Shown in pieces: positions 1 through 7,146 of a stretch of DNA of 57,411 bases. Numbering within the stretch: the stretch's first letter is position 1; the number at the start of each line of letters is the position of its first letter. Source of the DNA: a virus; IMG/VR virus record IMGVR_UViG_3300027844_000349, positions 1-57,411 of that record; one strand, given 5' to 3'. Both the position numbers and the translations under genes were made by a program. Under the pieces are notes generated by a model that was given only the letters and a program-made list of their open reading frames with translations, made no database searches and had not been told where the DNA came from.

Positions 1-102
1 ATTACGATGTCTTTCTTTCTCTTGCTCAAGATGCTCTATAGTATCTGAAAAGATATTCCTGCTCTTAGTTTCTGTTTCTTCCCCGCCAATAGTAGTGACC
101 AT
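1..102 (-). CDS. Partial small protein, 3' end cut by window edge
   Basis: An open frame starts at ATG (102) behind a GAGAGGAAGAG ribosome site and runs off the left edge without a stop, giving 34 residues (begins MVTTIGGEETE). It is hydrophilic and charged. No function is recognisable from this fragment. Confidence 0.55.
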   Translation of the reverse strand, partial: MVTTIGGEETETKSRNIFSDTIEHLEQEKERHRN

Positions 103-126
103 TACTCTTCCTCTCTTGTTTTTATT

Positions 127-160
127 ATTGTACTGTCCCTATTGCTAGAGACAGTACAAT
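127..160 (-). other. Intergenic hairpin
   Basis: Perfect 11-bp inverted repeat (ATTGTACTGTC / GACAGTACAAT) with a 12-nt loop, between the stop of the 284-residue gene and the next gene. On the minus strand no U-tract follows, so it may be a processing or pausing hairpin rather than a classical terminator. Confidence 0.45.
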
Positions 161-172
161 TCCTAGACTAAC

Positions 173-1027
173 TTAGAATGGGATATCTGTAACAGATAAT
201 GGATGTGCTTCTTTCTTCATCGCTGTGTATGCTTCCAGTGTTAGGTTAGCTGCAATGATACCTTGACCTATATCATACTTTAGATTAGCTGCAAGCTTAC
301 GCTGGGTTAAAGCACCTAGAGAGTTGCACCTATAGCAAGGCATATCTATACCTTCTGCGTTCTTAGTAAATTGATATCCCTCTACTGGGTCAACTATAGC
401 ATACATATATTTCTGAAGCTCAGGATTGTAAGCACATTTCTTATGGATTTCATCCCACCATGCTGCATCACATCCTGTAACTGCCATCGCATTATCTAAG
501 GAAGTACTAGGAGCAACAGTAGGTACGATAGTTGGAACTATTGCTGGAGCTGGAGCTGGTACTAAAATGGGTTTTCCAGTTTCTGGATGCTGTGCTGGAG
601 TTGTAGAAGCTGCTGGAATAGGAGTTGCCGGTGCAACTGCTGCTAGCTCTGCTAATGTTAGGTCAGCATACTCAGGATGTTCTGCTAATAGGTCTTTAAT
701 TATTTTGCTGTTCATGGGATACCACTCCTGTAAAGGTTGTAAATTTAATCCACCGTAAAAAATATTATCGGTGGTCGCTAGACCTCCACCGATAATATTA
801 TTAGAAGAAGAATAAGCTGGAAGAAACCAGTTTTCTAATTCATCTTGAGCCTCTAGTCCTCTTACCTTACTCGCTATTCTTATTCTATTCTGTTTATGGT
901 ATGCTCCACTGCATTTAGTATCACAGAATAGCTTACCTGACCTACTATTCTCATGTCTCCTTTTATTATCTGCTGGAGTCAAGAAGAATTCTTTATAACA
1001 ATAGCCACATTTATTAGCTATCCTCAT
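173..1027 (-). CDS. Zinc-finger protein with Pro/Ala linker and DIPF tail
   Basis: A 284-residue protein. The N-terminus has a CGYC...CDTKC cysteine set (about residues 7-40). A low-complexity Ala/Pro/Thr/Val linker occupies roughly 125-175. The C-terminal part holds CYRC and ends TDIPF, which resembles the tip that bacterial SSB uses to dock partner proteins. It could be a nucleic-acid-binding protein; the function is unknown. The start at ATG 1027 has a modest AGAGGAA ribosome site. Flanked on both sides by hairpins, so it is probably a single-gene unit. Confidence 0.75.
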   Translation of the reverse strand: MRIANKCGYCYKEFFLTPADNKRRHENSRSGKLFCDTKCSGAYHKQNRIRIASKVRGLEAQDELENWFLPAYSSSNNIIGGGLATTDNIFYGGLNLQPLQEWYPMNSKIIKDLLAEHPEYADLTLAELAAVAPATPIPAASTTPAQHPETGKPILVPAPAPAIVPTIVPTVAPSTSLDNAMAVTGCDAAWWDEIHKKCAYNPELQKYMYAIVDPVEGYQFTKNAEGIDMPCYRCNSLGALTQRKLAANLKYDIGQGIIAANLTLEAYTAMKKEAHPLSVTDIPF

Positions 1028-1044
1028 GTGTTCTGTTCCTCTAA

Positions 1045-1077
1045 TTCCTAAGGATAGATATAATCTATCCTTAGGAA
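1045..1077 (-). other. Intergenic perfect hairpin
   Basis: A 15-bp perfect stem (arms TTCCTAAGGATAGAT and its complement) with a 3-nt loop, between two genes. There is no T-run on the minus strand. Likely an mRNA stabilising, processing or weak termination structure. Confidence 0.5.
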
Positions 1078-1085
1078 CTTAATCT

Positions 1086-1664
1086 TTACATTTTGCTAGG
1101 TAGAATACTCTTGAGTACCTTTGCAATCTCTCCATTACTTAGAGTTGCAGAGTTTAAACTGATACTTATTGTACCTATGTTAGAAGTAACTACCATTGTC
1201 TCCATCTTCCAGTCCTTAATTGCAGAAGACATAGGACTCTTAATAGTATTAGTAGTAACATACTCTTGATGTGATACTGGGGCTTCCATATTCTTAGGCG
1301 GAGTAAAAGCTTCTCGTTTCATAGAAGGTCTAACAGCACTAACAGGTTCAAGTTCCTGAATTGCTTCCCCTACTGCACTTGCGTCACTCATCCAATCTAC
1401 TGTATTTACTACAGTCTCTTCAGGTTTCTTCTGCCAAGAAAAAGTACCAGCTGCTCTCTTTTTCATGTATGCCCTTCTAGCAGTAATTAATGAAGACAGA
1501 TGAACAGTTTTTATTTGGTCAGCTAGGTCAGGATATTTTGCTACTACCATTGTAGTAATATCTTTGTTGAGCATCCGTCCAGTACCTTGCTCTTCTCCAA
1601 TAACTCCTTCTATATACATGTACTGTTCTTTAGATAGCCACTTGTTCTGTAATTTTCTAGCCAT
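1086..1664 (-). CDS. Conserved-looking hypothetical protein
   Basis: I place the start at ATG 1664 (MARKLQNKW), which has AAGGAAG about 10 nt upstream; the frame stays open to a TTG at 1745 without a good ribosome site. The product (192 residues) has a helical N-terminal half with a repeated Tyr/Lys/Arg-rich pattern that could be a winged helix (residues 10-75), a Pro-rich middle and a beta-like C-terminus. No family recognised. Confidence 0.7.
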   Translation of the reverse strand: MARKLQNKWLSKEQYMYIEGVIGEEQGTGRMLNKDITTMVVAKYPDLADQIKTVHLSSLITARRAYMKKRAAGTFSWQKKPEETVVNTVDWMSDASAVGEAIQELEPVSAVRPSMKREAFTPPKNMEAPVSHQEYVTTNTIKSPMSSAIKDWKMETMVVTSNIGTISISLNSATLSNGEIAKVLKSILPSKM

Positions 1665-1746
1665 GTGATTATACTTCCTTCTCTCTAGTATAGTTTCTTT
1701 GTTCGTACCCAGGTCAGAATTCTTTTCATTATTCACCACAACCAAG

Positions 1747-1790
1747 ATATAATAGCGGGGGGTTCACAAGAGAACCCCCTGATATTATAT
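1747..1790 (-). repeat. Stem-loop family member 1
   Basis: A long imperfect stem (AT-rich base, G-run top) closes a TTCACAAGAGAA loop on the plus strand. One of six intergenic hairpins that share the loop and have different, self-complementary stems. The minus-strand upstream flank reads GGTTTGACTTACG, similar to the flanks of members 4-6. Confidence 0.75.
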
Positions 1791-1799
1791 AGGCGTAAG

Positions 1800-2123
1800 T
1801 CAAACCATCGTATCACTAAGAGCTTTATTCTTTCTATCAAAGATATTGTTTCTAATTTGTTTCTCTTCTGTAATATATCCTAGCCCATCACAACGATGGC
1901 AGGAACCGTAAGAACCATCTGCTATAATATACTTACCATTAATACACCTAGGACATTGACTATCATAGTCGAGGGGTTTAATAGTAATTCCTCCTTCAGT
2001 ATCTTTACTCCAATCATACTGTGTAAAGCGAACTCCATATAAAAGACCATCACTTCCGTATACTTCATCAATATCATAGTCTATCATCTGTAAGTTATTA
2101 GTTATCCATGCTGCTAGTTTCAT
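1800..2123 (-). CDS. Small zinc-ribbon (DnaJ-like knuckle) protein
   Basis: A 107-residue protein with CPRC and CHRCDGLGY knuckles at about residues 57-82, the spacing and Gly pattern of DnaJ-type zinc-binding repeats. No J domain is present. The ATG at 2123 overlaps the stop of the upstream gene by 4 nt (ATGA), implying translational coupling. Possibly an adaptor or nucleic-acid-binding peptide. Confidence 0.75.
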   Translation of the reverse strand: MKLAAWITNNLQMIDYDIDEVYGSDGLLYGVRFTQYDWSKDTEGGITIKPLDYDSQCPRCINGKYIIADGSYGSCHRCDGLGYITEEKQIRNNIFDRKNKALSDTMV

Positions 2124-2311
2124 GTTGTTATCCTTTCTTTCTTAGCTGAGATTATATTGCTCCAAACTTCCCTCAGTATATTCATAGATATATGATGGCA
2201 GTTTATATGAGTATATAATATAGAAAATACTTCCTCCCTCTCAGAGTTATACTTATGTAGTACATAGAAATCTCTGTCAACTATCTCTTCTAAACATAGG
2301 TCACAATGCAT
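2120..2311 (-). CDS. Small CxxC protein
   Basis: A 63-residue protein starting MHCDLCLEEIVD, with one N-terminal CxxC and a later NCHH that could complete a zinc site. I chose the internal ATG at 2311 because it leaves an 11-nt overlap with the preceding gene; an upstream in-frame start would lengthen it. Function unknown. Confidence 0.6.
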   Translation of the reverse strand: MHCDLCLEEIVDRDFYVLHKYNSEREEVFSILYTHINCHHISMNILREVWSNIISAKKERITT

Positions 2312-2597
2312 TAGTAATCTTTCTCTTTCTATCTTTATTAGTCTTCTGGTTTTTTTGATGGTGAGTATTATGACCACCTAATCCTTTATCCCAACAGGAC
2401 ATACATGTACCATTAGCAAGTATCATTTCTTCAGAAGAATGTTTCCTATAGTATTTACTTTTTCTATTATACCATACGTTACATACTCCAAAGCTTTCTT
2501 CTGGTAATTGAATTGGTTCTATATATACACGTTTATCAAGAACCTTAGTGTATTCTCTCGTTTCCTGTACTATACCTATCCCCATAAAATTATTCAC
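2301..2597 (-). CDS. Small zinc-binding HNH-like hypothetical protein
   Basis: A 98-residue basic protein that begins at GTG 2597 with GGGGAG 7 nt upstream. The pattern FGVCNVWYNRKSKYY ... GTCMSCW ... HNTHHQKN, with paired cysteines and a His-rich C-terminus, recalls degenerate HNH or zinc-finger phage proteins. It overlaps both neighbours by about 8-11 nt. Assignment to HNH is weak. Confidence 0.6.
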   Translation of the reverse strand: MNNFMGIGIVQETREYTKVLDKRVYIEPIQLPEESFGVCNVWYNRKSKYYRKHSSEEMILANGTCMSCWDKGLGGHNTHHQKNQKTNKDRKRKITNAL

Positions 2598-2802
2598 TAC
2601 TCTCTCCCCATATGCTAGGTCTAGGAAAGCCTACTAGAACGCCTGCTTCTGTTCTTTGATCATTCTTTGATACTGTTACTTCATACATAATCTTATCATC
2701 TTTAGCTAAGACTAGGACTGGAAATCCTTGGACTATTTTGTAATCAACAATAGTATAGTCTAGGAACTGCCGATAGTAAACCTGTTTCTCTTCTGTAGTC
2801 AT
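2590..2802 (-). CDS. Hypothetical small protein
   Basis: A 70-residue product with a good ribosome site (GAAGGAGAGAGT before ATG 2802). The sequence alternates short strands (DYKIVQGFPVLVLAKDDKIMYEV) like a small beta sheet. First gene after stem-loop member 2. No family recognised. Confidence 0.65.
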   Translation of the reverse strand: MTTEEKQVYYRQFLDYTIVDYKIVQGFPVLVLAKDDKIMYEVTVSKNDQRTEAGVLVGFPRPSIWGESSE

Positions 2803-2840
2803 ACTCTCTCCTTCTCTTTATTACTATTTCTCCCCCCAGA

Positions 2841-2882
2841 AAAATAATATCTTTGGTCACAAAGAACCAAAGATATTATTTT
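2841..2882 (-). repeat. Stem-loop family member 2
   Basis: A perfect 16-bp stem (AAAATAATATCTTTGG) closes TCACAAAGAA. The stem is AT-rich, unlike the G-run stems of members 4-6, yet the loop is the same. On the minus strand it is followed by TTTTCT, so it may also terminate transcription. Its right arm overlaps the stop codon of the upstream gene. Confidence 0.8.
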
Positions 2883-3063
2883 AACAATCTACAACATGTT
2901 CACTATTAGATAGGTCAAGGTTTAGTTTTAATTTATATTCTACTGGCATCTTCTTTAAAACTAGTCTACACTGTATACATAGTTGTCTAGTAAAGTATTT
3001 CCTAGCCTTAGGATGTACAGCGAAACTTGTCTTACATATAGCACAGAGTTTTCTATTCCACAT
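2881..3063 (-). CDS. Zinc-ribbon protein
   Basis: A 60-residue basic protein with CAIC near residue 8 and CIQC near residue 29, a classic four-cysteine ribbon, followed by a Lys/Leu-rich helix. Likely nucleic-acid binding. The ribosome site is weak, and it lies 2 nt after the preceding gene, suggesting coupling. Confidence 0.65.
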   Translation of the reverse strand: MWNRKLCAICKTSFAVHPKARKYFTRQLCIQCRLVLKKMPVEYKLKLNLDLSNSEHVVDC

Positions 3064-3065
3064 AC

Positions 3066-3374
3066 TTATTTATTACCATAGACTGCTCTCGTTACCATCT
3101 GAGCTAAGTCTAATCCTTCATCAGTATAACCCAGTGTAGTTCCTCTCATTGGAATAGCATTCCTAATGAGTGGCCTAGCACCTAGTATAAATGAATCTTC
3201 TTCTACATTATAATGTAGTTCCAAAGCATGACAGAAGTCAGCAAAAGAATTTGTTAATTCATTAGGTAATTTCCTAGGTCTAGAATCATGTATGTCGCTA
3301 GGCTTAGAGGTAGATTCCAAGTCTATATATATGTCTGCTAATGCTTTATAAACGTGAGCAAATTTATGTTCCAT
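3066..3374 (-). CDS. Hypothetical protein
   Basis: A 102-residue protein with a helical N-terminal half and a Gly/Met-rich C-terminus. It overlaps the start-side neighbour by 11 nt. No motif recognised. Confidence 0.6.
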   Translation of the reverse strand: MEHKFAHVYKALADIYIDLESTSKPSDIHDSRPRKLPNELTNSFADFCHALELHYNVEEDSFILGARPLIRNAIPMRGTTLGYTDEGLDLAQMVTRAVYGNK

Positions 3375-3741
3375 TGAACTCCTTATACATATACTTCAGC
3401 TTCAGGTTAGTATAGATAAGATGTGCTTCTTGTTCCGAAGAACCATTACATAATGGACATGGGTATTCTGCCCCTTTCCAATCCTTTCCTACATACTCTT
3501 CATCATGTTCACCATCTAGATGTTCACATACAGGACAGTCTTCACCTTCATCAAACCCATGTCTGCAACAATAATCCTGTCCATACCCATCTCTTTCATC
3601 ATCGTAGTCACCTCTGTATACTCTTTCCTTTATACAGTCGTTACAGTCTCCTTCATTCTCACAGAAGCCATCTTCTATCGTGCAATTGATACCTGTCTTA
3701 TGACAGGACGGACAAGTATGACCGTTCTCATAATCGTGCAT
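3364..3741 (-). CDS. Cysteine-rich multi-zinc-knuckle protein
   Basis: A 125-residue acidic protein with four CxxC pairs (CPSC, CNDC, CPVC, CPLC) plus further cysteines and histidines, enough for two or three zinc sites. I favour ATG 3741 (MHDYENG), which overlaps the previous gene by 14 nt; a start at 3765 is possible. Probably a protein- or RNA-binding adaptor; function unknown. Confidence 0.65.
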   Translation of the reverse strand: MHDYENGHTCPSCHKTGINCTIEDGFCENEGDCNDCIKERVYRGDYDDERDGYGQDYCCRHGFDEGEDCPVCEHLDGEHDEEYVGKDWKGAEYPCPLCNGSSEQEAHLIYTNLKLKYMYKEFNGT

Positions 3742-3922
3742 TAGTATACATATTGAGGGGGTCATTCTTTGTTGTCATCCTAGAATACAACCTCATTCTC
3801 CTAACTAAGCTTAGTCCCTCATGTTCAGGCTGTCGTTCCACCATTCGTATTAGCATATCTTGTACTGTCCTAGGATTATCTTCTATCCAGTGCAGTATCT
3901 CATCTCTTTTATCTGGTTGCAT
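3728..3922 (-). CDS. Hypothetical small basic protein
   Basis: A 64-residue protein starting MQPDKRDE behind GGTGAG at 8 nt; an in-frame ATG at 3940 is an alternative. It looks like a short helical bundle with Arg-rich C-terminus. No family recognised. Confidence 0.55.
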   Translation of the reverse strand: MQPDKRDEILHWIEDNPRTVQDMLIRMVERQPEHEGLSLVRRMRLYSRMTTKNDPLNMYTNARL

Positions 3923-3923
3923 C

Positions 3924-4229
3924 TTAATACTCACCTTCATCTTCTAGTACGAATATGCAATTGTCTAGGCATCGACCACAAAATCCTGATGGGCCACCGT
4001 ATTTTACGGTGGACATATCCAACTCGATTGCTGGATATGCACCACAGCACTCTGATACATACATGTCTTCTTCCATTTTATTCTCCAATAATCGTATGAC
4101 TTCTTCTAGCCTAGAATCAGGCATATCATTTTGATGTTCTCCACATCTAGTACATGTGGTTTGATACTTCGGATGTATATACTCCTTTCTACATTCACAG
4201 TCCCAGTAGTCCTCTATAGTTACAAGCAT
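3924..4229 (-). CDS. Cys-rich zinc protein (CCGA type)
   Basis: About 101 residues with CEC, CTRC, ECCGA and CGRCLDNC clusters, consistent with two zinc sites. The paired ECCGAYPA ... FCGRC layout recurs in many small phage proteins of unknown role. I start it at ATG 4229 because the longer frame would run into stem-loop member 3. Confidence 0.65.
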   Translation of the reverse strand: MLVTIEDYWDCECRKEYIHPKYQTTCTRCGEHQNDMPDSRLEEVIRLLENKMEEDMYVSECCGAYPAIELDMSTVKYGGPSGFCGRCLDNCIFVLEDEGEY

Positions 4230-4241
4230 AACCCCACACAA

Positions 4242-4285
4242 AAATATAATATCGTGGTTCACAAAGAAGCCACGATATTATATTT
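4242..4285 (-). repeat. Stem-loop family member 3
   Basis: A perfect 16-bp stem (AAATATAATATCGTGG) with loop TTCACAAAGAAG. It sits directly before the ribosome site of the downstream gene, and the minus-strand 3' side runs into TTTTTG. Loop matches the other members while the stem is different and fully complementary. Confidence 0.8.
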
Positions 4286-4356
4286 AGATTCTCAACATTC
4301 CTTTTCAGTAAGTTTTAATTATCCTCTATATCAACACCCCTTGTATGCATCCTCCC

Positions 4357-4563
4357 TTAGTCTAAGTAATCAGTATTAATAGAATCAGATAGCTTTCTAT
4401 CAAGGTCAGTAGTGATACTATTCTTTGTTAGGATTTCTTGTAGTGTAGGATTCCGTTGGTCTATCTGTTCCTGATACTTATTAATTTCTTTATCGTCAGC
4501 AGTTCCAAAAGGATTTAGTAACGGGTCATTGCTTCTTAGGTCTATTGCTTTTTCACTAGGCAT
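4357..4563 (-). CDS. Hypothetical small protein
   Basis: A 68-residue hydrophilic protein starting MPSEKAID with AGGAG 8 nt upstream. Rich in Asp, Asn and Thr, probably a disordered or short helical peptide. Overlaps the previous gene by 8 nt. Function unknown. Confidence 0.6.
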   Translation of the reverse strand: MPSEKAIDLRSNDPLLNPFGTADDKEINKYQEQIDQRNPTLQEILTKNSITTDLDRKLSDSINTDYLD

Positions 4564-4726
4564 TTGATTTCTCCTCATCTATATTAAAAGATTCATAATA
4601 TTCTCGTTCTTCATCGCAACTTATACACCCATCTATTCCAGTAGAGTGATGTACTCTACAATAGATAACTCGTTCCCCATAAGTATCTTCATATTCTTCT
4701 TTAGTCATACTTAAATAGTCTTCCAT
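4556..4726 (-). CDS. Small CxxC protein
   Basis: About 56 residues, acidic, with YCRVHH and CISCDEE that could bind one zinc. ATG 4726 has AGGGGA at 10 nt; an ATG 18 nt downstream is an alternative. It overlaps the preceding zinc-ribbon gene. Confidence 0.5.
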   Translation of the reverse strand: MEDYLSMTKEEYEDTYGERVIYCRVHHSTGIDGCISCDEEREYYESFNIDEEKSNA

Positions 4727-4841
4727 AGCTATCGTATCCCCTGCCTTCCATCTTGTTTTTAATGCACCACCAACACCATCCACTATGTATTCTTTGATTA
4801 GGTATTCCTACATTCTTTCTCCCACATATGATACAATCCAT
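4701..4841 (-). CDS. Small zinc-ribbon protein, 46 residues
   Basis: The frame ATG 4841 to TAA 4701 encodes a protein with CIIC near the start and CWWC about 20 residues later, a compact four-cysteine ribbon. The coding pattern fits its neighbours and it fills an otherwise empty gap. Only weak ribosome signal (GGTAATATAATATA). Confidence 0.5.
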   Translation of the reverse strand: MDCIICGRKNVGIPNQRIHSGWCWWCIKNKMEGRGYDSYGRLFKYD

Positions 4842-4845
4842 TATA

Positions 4846-5058
4846 TTATATTACCTCTACTGAACTAAGATATTGTTCAACAGCTTTAATTAATTTATCT
4901 TTGCGTCTTATCTTAAAGCCATAGCCTTGTAGTATTCTCTTTGGGCTTGGAGGATTCCCTTTACCATTACGGTAATAGCTATAATTAACTTCTTCCTTTA
5001 AGTACTGAAGACACTGTACTAGTGAAGTATAAGTAATTCTAGTAACAACATCATTCAT
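4846..5058 (-). CDS. Small basic hypothetical protein
   Basis: A 70-residue protein, Lys/Arg/Tyr-rich, with a helical C-terminal segment. Starts 8 nt inside the end of the upstream gene. Possibly DNA binding from its charge; no motif recognised. Confidence 0.6.
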   Translation of the reverse strand: MNDVVTRITYTSLVQCLQYLKEEVNYSYYRNGKGNPPSPKRILQGYGFKIRRKDKLIKAVEQYLSSVEVI

Positions 5059-5236
5059 TAACTATCTCACCAGTGTTATTATACTGGTCAATCATTGTAC
5101 CCATCTTAATTATCTCATTCATACTAGTATGCTTAACAGATTCATCTGAACCATACAATAAGTTCTGAGTAAATATTCTAGCAGCAGCTTCCCACGTAGG
5201 AACTAGCCTAACGTATTTCTTTTCTTTGTCTGCCAT
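5051..5236 (-). CDS. Hypothetical small protein of recurrent phage type
   Basis: A 61-residue protein with the pattern PTWEAAARIFTQNLLYGSDESVK, helical. It shares TAATG with the upstream stop, with AAGGAAAC upstream, so translation is coupled. Function unknown. Confidence 0.65.
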   Translation of the reverse strand: MADKEKKYVRLVPTWEAAARIFTQNLLYGSDESVKHTSMNEIIKMGTMIDQYNNTGEIVNE

Positions 5237-5466
5237 TATATAGTTTCCTTTTTAAACATCATCTTCCTTAAGGATTCAATAGCAAGATGTATATGTCCGT
5301 TGTAGATTGACGAAAAGGGAGCTGAATTTTCTAGTTGTTCTTTGATAGTAACTCTTAATTCCCCATTCAACTTTCGCTGTTCCTCTGAAGCAGCTCTTAA
5401 TAATCTATTTTCAATTACTAATCTATGTACCTGTTTGCTAAGTATATCTATATCATCGTTTAGCAT
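5236..5466 (-). CDS. Coiled-coil small protein
   Basis: A 76-residue protein with heptad-like leucines in the first 45 residues (LSKQVHRLVIENRLLRAA), followed by an amphipathic helix. Probably self-associating; role unknown. Overlaps the upstream 41-residue gene by 7 nt. Confidence 0.6.
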   Translation of the reverse strand: MLNDDIDILSKQVHRLVIENRLLRAASEEQRKLNGELRVTIKEQLENSAPFSSIYNGHIHLAIESLRKMMFKKETI

Positions 5467-5585
5467 TGTAACCTCTTGCGTATAGCCTCAAGGACAACCT
5501 CTAAGGCTTTCCTATTATTCTTGTATGCTTTTTGATACCACTTCTTATTTCTTTTTTGTTCCCTCCTCTCTCCCTTAGTTGCCAT
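5460..5585 (-). CDS. Small, highly basic peptide (41 residues)
   Basis: ATG 5585 to TAA 5460 encodes a peptide with about 15 Lys/Arg residues (MATKGERREQKRNKKW...), a single long helix. It overlaps both neighbours by a few bases in the same style as the rest of the cluster. Likely nucleic-acid or ribosome binding by charge alone; unproven. Confidence 0.5.
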   Translation of the reverse strand: MATKGERREQKRNKKWYQKAYKNNRKALEVVLEAIRKRLQC

Positions 5586-5910
5586 CAGTCTCTAGATTCC
5601 ACATCTTATCAAACTTTTCTGTTGTAAGCATTCTATCTCTACTTACTAGTGCTCCTAAAGCAGTAGCAGTTTGAAGAAGTGTCCTAAAATCTCTGAGTTC
5701 ATCGTCTCTAGACGTTGTAGACTTTATACTGTATCCTATATATAATAAATATAAAGCTGCATCTACACCTTCTGAAGATAATGTATTTGTAACATGCTTA
5801 AAGCTGTCTTCATTATTTGGTGTGTTTAGCAACTGAGAAAGTAATGCTTGTCCTGCATTATATCTATCTCGACTCATATCGGGAATCGGGGATTCATTAT
5901 CATCCATCAT
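5575..5910 (-). CDS. Hypothetical helical protein
   Basis: A 111-residue, mostly helical protein starting behind AAGGAG. First gene of a unit preceded by a promoter-like motif (5958-5967) and a leader hairpin (5924-5962). No family recognised. Confidence 0.65.
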   Translation of the reverse strand: MMDDNESPIPDMSRDRYNAGQALLSQLLNTPNNEDSFKHVTNTLSSEGVDAALYLLYIGYSIKSTTSRDDELRDFRTLLQTATALGALVSRDRMLTTEKFDKMWNLETDGN

Positions 5911-5923
5911 AACTAAGCTCCTT

Positions 5924-5962
5924 ATAATTAGGGGAAGGTATTAAATACCTCCCCCCTATTAT
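5924..5962 (-). other. Leader hairpin between promoter and ribosome site
   Basis: A long inverted repeat (ATAATTAGGGG-AAGGTATT against AATACCTCCCCCCTATTAT) that starts within or just after the -10 box and ends next to the AAGGAG of the downstream gene. Its loop is not the TTCACAA loop of the main family. It could regulate start access or stabilise the mRNA. Confidence 0.5.
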
Positions 5963-5967
5963 ACCAT
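5958..5967 (-). promoter_or_regulatory. Extended -10 promoter candidate
   Basis: The minus strand reads ATGGTATAAT, a consensus TATAAT with the extended TGn element, about 50 nt before ATG 5910. I see no convincing -35 box. Confidence 0.5.
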
Positions 5968-5976
5968 AACTAGAAA

Positions 5977-6246
5977 TTATTTCTTAACGTAGGCGGTAAA
6001 GCCTAGGGTAAGAACCTTTCCACTAGGTAGGGTCATGATAGGGATGTTACCCCCTGTAGTAGCAACAACGTCAGTTTTACCTGATGATTTAGAAGGACGG
6101 GACTCAGCTACTTTGTTCCCATCAGTATCAAACAACCCAGTCCTTACTGAAATAGTCATCTGTCCATCAGGACTCACATCAACTACCACGTTGTCAAACT
6201 TTGCTGACCAGATATCAATTCCCTGACTATTAATAGGTTCCACCAT
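5977..6246 (-). CDS. Small beta-rich hypothetical protein
   Basis: An 89-residue protein starting MVEPINSQ behind AAGGAGTTTTATATT. Alternating hydrophobic pattern (NVVVDVSPDGQMTISVRTG; GKVLTLGFTAYVKK) suggests a small beta barrel or sandwich. It is an isolated gene bounded by stem-loop member 4 and the 5924 hairpin, so probably separately transcribed and perhaps abundant. No family recognised. Confidence 0.65.
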   Translation of the reverse strand: MVEPINSQGIDIWSAKFDNVVVDVSPDGQMTISVRTGLFDTDGNKVAESRPSKSSGKTDVVATTGGNIPIMTLPSGKVLTLGFTAYVKK

Positions 6247-6293
6247 AATATAAAACTCCTTACTATATAGTATGTATACATTAAACCCAACCA

Positions 6294-6335
6294 TATATTT
6301 AGGGGGGGTTCACAACGAATCCCCCCCTAAATATA
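6294..6335 (-). repeat. Stem-loop family member 4
   Basis: A perfect 15-bp stem (TATATTTAGGGGGGG) with loop TTCACAACGAAT. The stem is nearly the same as in member 6 but one G longer, and the opposite arm is matched. The left flank CCCAACCATA and right flank AAACCAAGCC also match member 6. Confidence 0.85.
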
Positions 6336-6372
6336 GAGCACGTAAACCAAGCCATTCTAAATTAGAACTACT

Positions 6373-6675
6373 CTATAGAAACCACAAAGGACTTTGGTTA
6401 CTAACGGTATTACTAAAGTTACTACTCGGTATACTCTTCAATTCACCAGGAAAATAGAAAGAACGTTTAGAAGCATAGGTAACTTCATCATCGCATACTA
6501 TCATCTGTGGGGAGAGAGTATTAAACCATCCAAATTCTATTTCAGTATTACATTCTACACAAGTTTCTAAACGAGAATACTTATGGTACTCTAGTTCAAA
6601 CTGCTTCCATAGACTTCCATTAGAATCTACACCAGAAATACTTTTTCTTCCATGAATATCCTTAAGGTTGTACAT
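6373..6675 (-). CDS. Small CxxC protein
   Basis: A 100-residue protein with CVEC near residue 39 and one later cysteine. The start has GGAGG at 7 nt and overlaps the upstream gene by 14 nt. Function unknown. Confidence 0.6.
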   Translation of the reverse strand: MYNLKDIHGRKSISGVDSNGSLWKQFELEYHKYSRLETCVECNTEIEFGWFNTLSPQMIVCDDEVTYASKRSFYFPGELKSIPSSNFSNTVSNQSPLWFL

Positions 6676-6931
6676 CCCATTCCTCCGCTATTGGTTGAGT
6701 ACATGATGAGCATCCCTTTGCTGGTCTACTCACCACCATTTTATTTCCAGGCTTCTTATTTCGCTTAGGAATATAGACTGACTGCATAGATGCTACTCTG
6801 TCTGGTGGTAGTACCTCCCCACATTCAGGACAGCACATACATTCTATACAATAGTTTCCTTTGTTATGCCCATTGTTTATATACTCTACAACAAACTTAG
6901 TTTCTGCACATCCTGTACACATCCCTTCCAT
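6662..6931 (-). CDS. Double zinc-ribbon protein
   Basis: An 89-residue protein with CTGC, CIEC-MCCPEC and CSSC clusters: enough cysteines for two zinc ribbons. Starts on TAATG with the upstream stop. Probably a small nucleic-acid- or protein-binding factor; function unknown. Confidence 0.65.
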   Translation of the reverse strand: MEGMCTGCAETKFVVEYINNGHNKGNYCIECMCCPECGEVLPPDRVASMQSVYIPKRNKKPGNKMVVSRPAKGCSSCTQPIAEEWDVQP

Positions 6932-7146
6932 TAAGGTGTTACCTCCAGCAGTTCTTCTACCTGTTCTACCCAGTCAAACTGTTCATCCTCTAACTCAAAG
7001 TAATCTTCACTGGTTTCTATGACTACATCAGTACCCCTAAATTCCCCAGTCTCCCATTTATTAATTGCTTCTTTCTCTGTCTCAGCATCAACAACATACA
7101 TCCCTTGTTGATAGTAATATTTATTGGTATATATGTTCCACTTCAT
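6931..7146 (-). CDS. Small acidic protein downstream of mom
   Basis: About 71 residues, starting MKWNIYTNKYYY at the ATGA overlap with the stop of the Mom-like gene; the C-terminal half is very acidic (EDYFELEDEQFDWVEQVEEL). Acidity recalls DNA-mimic or regulatory phage peptides, but that is only a resemblance. Co-translated with the Mom-like gene. Confidence 0.6.
   Translation of the reverse strand: MKWNIYTNKYYYQQGMYVVDAETEKEAINKWETGEFRGTDVVIETSEDYFELEDEQFDWVEQVEELLEVTP

Noticed and set aside
131-1077. Hairpins at 127-160 and 1045-1077 as members of the conserved-loop family
   Set aside because: Their loops lack TTCACAA and no shared flanks are present; listed as separate hairpins.
2466-2477. 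TGGTATAAT box inside the 2301-2597 gene
   Set aside because: It encodes Val-Trp-Tyr-Asn codons and may arise by chance; no transcript boundary supports it.
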